Of a stretch of DNA of 64,000 nt, positions 50,901 to 58,408 are shown one piece after another. How positions within the stretch are numbered: position 1 is the first letter of the stretch; each line of letters opens with the position of its first letter. The translations under genes were made by a program, and so were the position numbers. Source of the DNA: Lampris incognitus (Eukaryota; Chordata; Actinopteri; Lampriformes; Lampridae); contig NC_079215.1 of assembly GCF_029633865.1 (NCBI RefSeq), positions 56,080,856-56,144,855 of the forward strand, given 5' to 3'. The notes under the pieces are model-generated. The model was not told the origin of the DNA. It did not search any database and saw only the letters and a program-made list of their open reading frames with translations.

Positions 50901-53900
50901 TATTAGCTTGGTGAACCATATTATGTATGCAGATGACCTTGTCATTCTTAGTCCCTGTAGCGCTGGTCTCCAGCAGCTCCTTGATATATGTTCTGTGTAT
51001 GGTGTGGAGCATGATATCAGATACAATGCTAGTAAGAGTGTTGTCATGATCTGCAGAACCAAAGAGGTCAATCATCTAACATGTCCTGATTTTAAATTGT
51101 CTGATAATAATCTTATGGTATGTAATAAGGTGAAATATCTTGGGCACTATATTACTGAACAAATGACAGACGATGATGATATCTATAGGCAATGCCGCAT
51201 GATGTATGCACAAGCAAACACTCTGTCACGCAAGTTTGGTATGTGCTCAGTTAGTGTGAAGATGTCTCTGTTCAGAGCATATTGTACAACACTCTATACT
51301 GCAGACCTGTGGTCAAACTATAAAAAAACAAGCTTACAGAGGCTTCGGGTAGCTTATAATGATGCTATGAGAATACTACTAAAAAGACCTAGATGGTGTA
51401 GTGCAAGTGAAATGTTTGTGGCTGCAGGAGTCAGTACCTTTCAGGCTCTTCTAAGAAAGCTCATGTATACATTTATTTGCCGGCTCAGTGACTCTGATAA
51501 TGTAATCATCAACAGCTTAACTAATATAGGATTCAGTGCCACACGCTACCAATCCTGGCAGTGAGACCACTGGTATAGCTGTCTTCTTATAAGACACTGA
51601 TTTGTTCCATTTATGTTATTTTATTGTGTTTACTCCGTGTATTGTCTAGGGTTTGTCTTTTACCTATTTGTCTTTGTTATGGACCCTGAGTCTGCAATAA
51701 AGTTTTGAATTGAATTGAATCTCAGGGACAATGTCAGTATCTGACAGCATTACACACAGCAGCATTAATAATAACCTAACATTGGTCTCATCGAATGTGA
51801 AGGGTCTTGGTCACGTAATTAAAAGGGGTGACGTTTTCTTGCAATCATTTACACCAGACATTATTTTTCTCCAGGAAACGCGTATCGGTGCAAATGAACA
51901 GTGCAGGCTGAGAGCAAATTGGGTATCTCAGGTTTTCCAAACGCCTTTTACTCGCAAGACCAGAGGTGTTGCGATTCTTTTTCGTAAAAATATTCCATTT
52001 CGCTGGAAGGAACTGGGAGGAGACCCCGGGATAGACCCAGAACTCGCTGGAGGGACGACATGTCCAATCTGGCCTGGGAACGCCTTGGGATCTCCCAGAA
52101 GGCGCTGGAGGGTATTGCTGGGGGGAGGGATGTCTGGAGTGCCCTACTTGGCTTGCTGCCACCATGACCCGACCCCAGAGAAGTGACTGATGATGAGATG
52201 ATGAGATTGCATTTCGTCTTGACTCTGTGACAGCAGACCCACATGACAGGTACATAAGGATTGCAGGTCACATTGACAATCCTGGTTTCTTTCTTAAGGC
52301 TTTTCCAGCCCCAATGTTATTATTGGAGGTGACTTTAATTGTTACCTGGATCCAATCTTGGACAGACTCTCAACAAAACCACCTCCTACCATGGCCTCAA
52401 TGCAAACATTGAACGATCTAATCAAAAAAGGAACATGGTTGATCTCTGGCGACTGCGGCATCCTTCTGACAAAGATTTTTCTTTCTACTCTCATGTCCAT
52501 AAGTCTTACACTAGGATTGATTATTTCCTGATATCTTATGAATTACTACCCAGCATTACACAACTCTTCCTACCATAATATTTTGATATCTGATCATTCA
52601 ATTTAAAAATATCCTATCTAAACAAAAGTACAGCTGGTGCTTCAAACCTCTCCTCCTTGAAGACCACTCTTTCATTGAGCATATGACTGCACATATACTA
52701 TATATATGAGTTTCTTATCACTAATGATAATGGGAGGTCTCGGATTCTACTCTGTTGGAGGCCTTTAAGGTTGTGACAAGGGGCCACACTATTTCATTTG
52801 AATCATCTAAAAGAAGCAAACTTTACAGTCGTCCTATCATCATTGAAAAAAATGCTTCCAGTACTTGAAGAGGCTTACAGATCCTCTTACAATCTGACTA
52901 CAGTAAGATTTTACAAATGAAATATGAATATAATACCATCCTTAACAAATGCGTCCGGAGCCTTTTACTAAAACTCAAGCAGAAACATTTCGAACTCGGA
53001 GATAAACCAGGGAAATTGTTAGAAAGTCAACTCAGAGGTGAGCAGGCTAATCAAGCCATCCATAGGGTTAAATCTAAATCAAATTAATTGGTTACTAACC
53101 CAAAAGAGATAAATGTTTGCTTCAGGGACTTCTATAAGGAACTATATTTTAGCAAAGTCAAGGCCACTGAAGCAGATTTTTGTAACTTTTTATCAATCTA
53201 AATGCCCCTCAACTAGATGGCACTTTGAGAGATGACACTGACACCTCAGTCTCTAAGGATGACCTATTGGATGCTATCCGAGCGTTTCCCTCCAGAAATG
53301 TAGCAGACCCAGATGGCTTGGCTGTGAATTCTACAAGGCATTTCATGAAAAAATAGTCCCTGGTGAACAATTCAATGAAAAATAAGAGGCTCTGTAATTT
53401 ACTCTACGAAGCAAATATTTGCTTACTTGTAAAAAAGGGAAAAGAGACCGACCCTGTAAGATAACGACCCATTACTCTTTTAAATTGCAATCAGAAGGTA
53501 ATAACTAAAGTCCTGGCCCCAATTTGGGTAATCATATCTCAAAAATTGTACGTCCCGATCAGACCGGATTTATCCCTGGTAGATTTTTATTTAGTAATGT
53601 TCGTCTGCTTTTAAATACACTATATTCAGTTCATGTAAAGGACATGAACTGAATATCTTGATGCCCAAAAGACATTTGATCAGATTGAATGGCCTTATAT
53701 ATTTGAGGCACAGAAATGATCTGGGTTCGTGGTGACCTTATAGAGTGGGTCAAAATAATGTATTCTAATCCAGTATCTTATATTCTCACTACTACAGACA
53801 AATCCCAGCCTTTGAACCTACCATGTGGTGTAAGGAAGGGCAATCCCCTTTCTCCCCTCCTTTTTGATATTGCTTTAAAACCTCTTGCAATAGGAATCAA

Positions 53901-56900
53901 GAGTCAGGTGTCCATGGTGTAAAATTTAGTAATGTTGAAAGTTTTGTGAATTTATATACTGATGACATATTGATTTATCTGATCCAGCAGTTTCAGTTCC
54001 CAACCTCTTGAATAGATGGATAGAGTGTTTCTGGACTGGTCGGAAAGGGGACTGTGCTGTATAGGAAATCTTTACATAGATACTAAAATTGCCTCATTCC
54101 TTCAACTCGAAAATAAACTAGGGAGTTATCATTCAGCGGGCTGTAGGTGATTAGGGAGCCTGCTGGGTTTAAACCTAGTGTGGATGTCGAGTCGACTAGT
54201 TTAATTAATGTGTTTAGTCAGGGAATTTCTCATAGTATCGATTATCAGACTGGCAGCTTGGTCTATAATATTGAAACCGTCTCCCTACCCTGCTGTACTG
54301 CAGCCTCCCAGCCATGGAATCGGTGATACATAAAAACAACATCATGGACTCAGAAGCGGCGTAACTGCAGACAAAAGCTTCAGCCTGCCTCAGCAATTTG
54401 AAGCCGCTGCAATCCAACATCAGCAGAGACGAGAGTAATGCACTCACGACTCTCAGTAAGGACAATAGCTTCATCATACTCCCGGCAAACAAAGGCAGAT
54501 GCACTGTTTTGGTAAACCAGACAGACTATCATGAGAAAGTTATGATGTTACTGGGCATAAATACTCATAAATATGTATGAGTGCCTGAAATGAGATCCAG
54601 GCAGCAATTACAAAAAAAAGGCGATTGAGTGTCTGAAGCTGCTAGAACAGGACAATGCTATTGACAGAATTTTGTACCATAGATTATACTCAGGGGAAGC
54701 GACACCTCGTCTGTATAGTTTACCTAAGATACATAAACAGGATGTACCATTATGGTCTATTGTTTGTATGATTAACTCAGTGACCTACATCATCTCTTGA
54801 GTTTCTGGCATTTATTCTTGACCCATTGGTAGGCGGTACTGAACATCATATTCAGAACACTATGGATTTCGTGAATAAGGTGAGGGATGTCATTATGGAG
54901 GTAGATGAAACAATGGTCTCTTATGGTATTACGTCTCTCTTCATGTGTGGACCCGTTGATGAAGCAGTGGAGGCAGTCCGTATGAAATTACAGGACGACC
55001 CCACCCTTAGCAAAAGGACCACCCTTTAACACTGACCAAGTGTGTCTGCTCCTGAAGCTGTGTCTTCAGTCCACCTACTTCACATACACAGAGCAGTACT
55101 ACAGGCAGAAGAAGCATGGGTGTGCTGTGGGTTCCCCAGTTTCACTTAAAGTGGCCAACTTGTATATGGAGGAAGTGGAAAAGCGAGCTCTGATGTCCTA
55201 TCCAGGGACACCACCTAGCCATTCATTCAGATTTGTGGACTATTTGATTTGTTCTTTTTAATTTTTCCAAAATGGGTGGTGTTTAGGCCCTGTGGTGGAC
55301 TGGCGGCCTGTCCAGGGTTTCTTCCTGCCTGCCGACCAATGACTGCGGGGATAGATTCCAGCATCCCTGTGACCCTGAGAGCAGGATGAGCGGTTTGGAT
55401 AATGGACGGAATGGATGGGTGGTGTTTACCCAACTGGATAAAATAATGAGCAATAGAAAGCTGAGACTCTTTGATGGTCAAACTAATACACTGTCCACTG
55501 ACTCACTTTCTGAATGGCCTTGTGCAGTAAACTCCACCCACCTGCATGTGAGCCAATCCAACACCACAGTCTATTATTGGATATGATTTAAATCATGACA
55601 GATGTGTTGTGATACTCACTGTACTGGCTCTCTTTGACAAGGTAGTTCCTGATAGAGGGTTCTGACCCATCCTCGTTCAAACGCACAGACAGGACTTTTT
55701 TCTGCAGCATTGTGGATTTTCTGACCAGGAAGACCTGCACAGAATTGATATAAAAGTAATTCCCCTGTTAAATGCAAGTATCTAAGAGCAGTGGCATTTT
55801 ATAGACAATTTTACCTCTTTAGGTAAATATTTCAATTTCATGCACTATTGACTGAGCTCTCGGAGAGGTAAATATTATACATCCTCAAAATTATGTGTGA
55901 TGAACAAAGCTTTAATTTTTTTGATGACATGTTTCTATTTCTATAAGTTTCCCAACACTCTTATTGAAGTATATGTAACGTAAATCTCATTTTAAGGTAA
56001 TTCACCTAACTGTTTTGGCTTCCAGACAGGCCAGGCAGGTTGCTGGTCAAGTTAATACACTTTACTATGCCAGTAAACCAAACTGTGTAGACGTGATGCA
56101 GTAGAATAGACATACGTGACCCACCCAAAATACTTTCAAGGCTCAGCTAAGTTGTTATGAAATGTCTTTTTACGCACCGTAAAATTACAAACATATTTTG
56201 TAAACATCTCTCAATCCATTGACAGCAGGGACATCTGGCTCAGTAAAGAACAGATGCTTAGACCTTGTTCTTTATGAAGGGAAAGAGATGTGCGCACACA
56301 ACATATTGTTGTCTGTTGCTTTGATTTACCCACACTAACTATAATAATGTGTTACACACACTATACTGCACAACCACAACATTAGACACAGTATACTACA
56401 CAACTATAACATTACACACAGTATACTACTACACAACTATAACATCAGAGACAGTATACTGCACAACTATAACGTTTGACACAGTATACTACTACACAAC
56501 TATAACATTAGACACAGTATACTAGACACAGTATACTGCACAACTACAACATTAGACACAGTATACTACTACACAACTATAACATTACACACAGTATACT
56601 ACTACACAACTATAACATTAGACATAGTATACTGCACAACTATAACATTAGACACAGTATACTACTACACAACTATAGCATTAGACACAGTATACTACTA
56701 CACAACTATAATATTAGACACAGTATACTACACAACTTTAACATTAGACACAGTATACTGCACAACTATAACATTAGACACAGTATACTACTACACAACT
56801 ATAACATTAGACACAGTATACTGCACAACTATAACATTAGACACAGTATACTACTACACAACTATAACATTAGACACAGTATACTGCACAACTATAACAT

Positions 56901-58377
56901 TAGACACAGTATACTACAACACAACTACAACATTAGACACAGTATACTGCACAACTACAACATTAGACACAGTATACTACTACACAACTATAACATTACA
57001 CACAGTATACTACTACACAACTATAACATTAGACACAGTATACTACTACACAACTATAATATTAGACACAGTATACTACACAACTATAACATTAGACACA
57101 GTATACTGCACAACTATAACATTAGACACAGTATACTACTGCACTATAGCATTAGACACAGTATACTGCACAACTATAACATTAGACACAGTATACTACT
57201 ACACAACTATAACATTACACACAGTATACTACTACACAACTATAACATTAGACACAGTATACTACTACACAACTATAATATTAGACACAGTATACTGCAC
57301 AACTACAACATTAGACACAGTATACTACTACACAACTATAACATTACACACAGTATACTACTACACAACTATAACATTAGACACAGTATACTACTACACA
57401 ACTATAATATTAGACACAGTATACTACACAACTATAACATTAGACACAGTATACTGCACAACTATAACATTAGACACAGTATACTACTGCACAACTATAG
57501 CATTAGACACAGTATACTGCACAACTATAACATTAGACACAGTATACTGCACAACTATAATGTTAGACACAGTATACTACTACACAACTATAACATTAGA
57601 CACAGTATACTGCACAACTATGTTAGACACAGTATACTACTGCACAACTATAGCATTAGACACAGTATACTACACAACTATAACATTAGACACAGTATAC
57701 TACTGCACAACTATAACATTAGACATAGTATACTGCACAATGAGTACACAGTAGAAAACTGCACAACAATGTTGTGGACACAGTATTCTGCACATCTACC
57801 ATAACAACTCTACAGGCAGTTAAAGCACAGGCGGTAGTAAATCATGTGCAGACATTTACACATTTCATTTAGATTTTTTTTCCAAGTTTAGACTCATGGG
57901 ACATGCATACCGAATTTCATTTTACTTTTTTAAAAATTTCCCCCTTTTTTCTCCCCAACTGTACCTGGCAAATTACCCCCCTTTTCCGAGCCTTCCCGGT
58001 CGCTGCTCCACCCCCTCTGCCGATCCGGGGAGGGCTGCAGACTGCCACATGGCTCCTCCGATACATGTGGAGTCACCAGCTGCTTCCTTTCACCTGACAG
58101 TGGGGCGTTTCGCCAGGGGATCACGCTATTCCCCCCCAATCCCCCCTCCCCCCAAACAAATGCCCCGACCGACCAGAGGAGGCGCTAGTGCGGCGACCAG
58201 GACACATAGCCACATCCGGCTTCCCACCCGCAGGCATGGCCAATTGTGTCTGTAGGGATGCCCGACCAAGCCGGAGGTAACACGGGGATTCGAACCGCCG
58301 AGCCTTATGTTGGTAGGCAACGGAATAGACCGCCACGCCACCCGGAGCCCATACTTTTTCTTTAGGGGGATACTACC

Positions 58378-58408
<31 letters not shown>

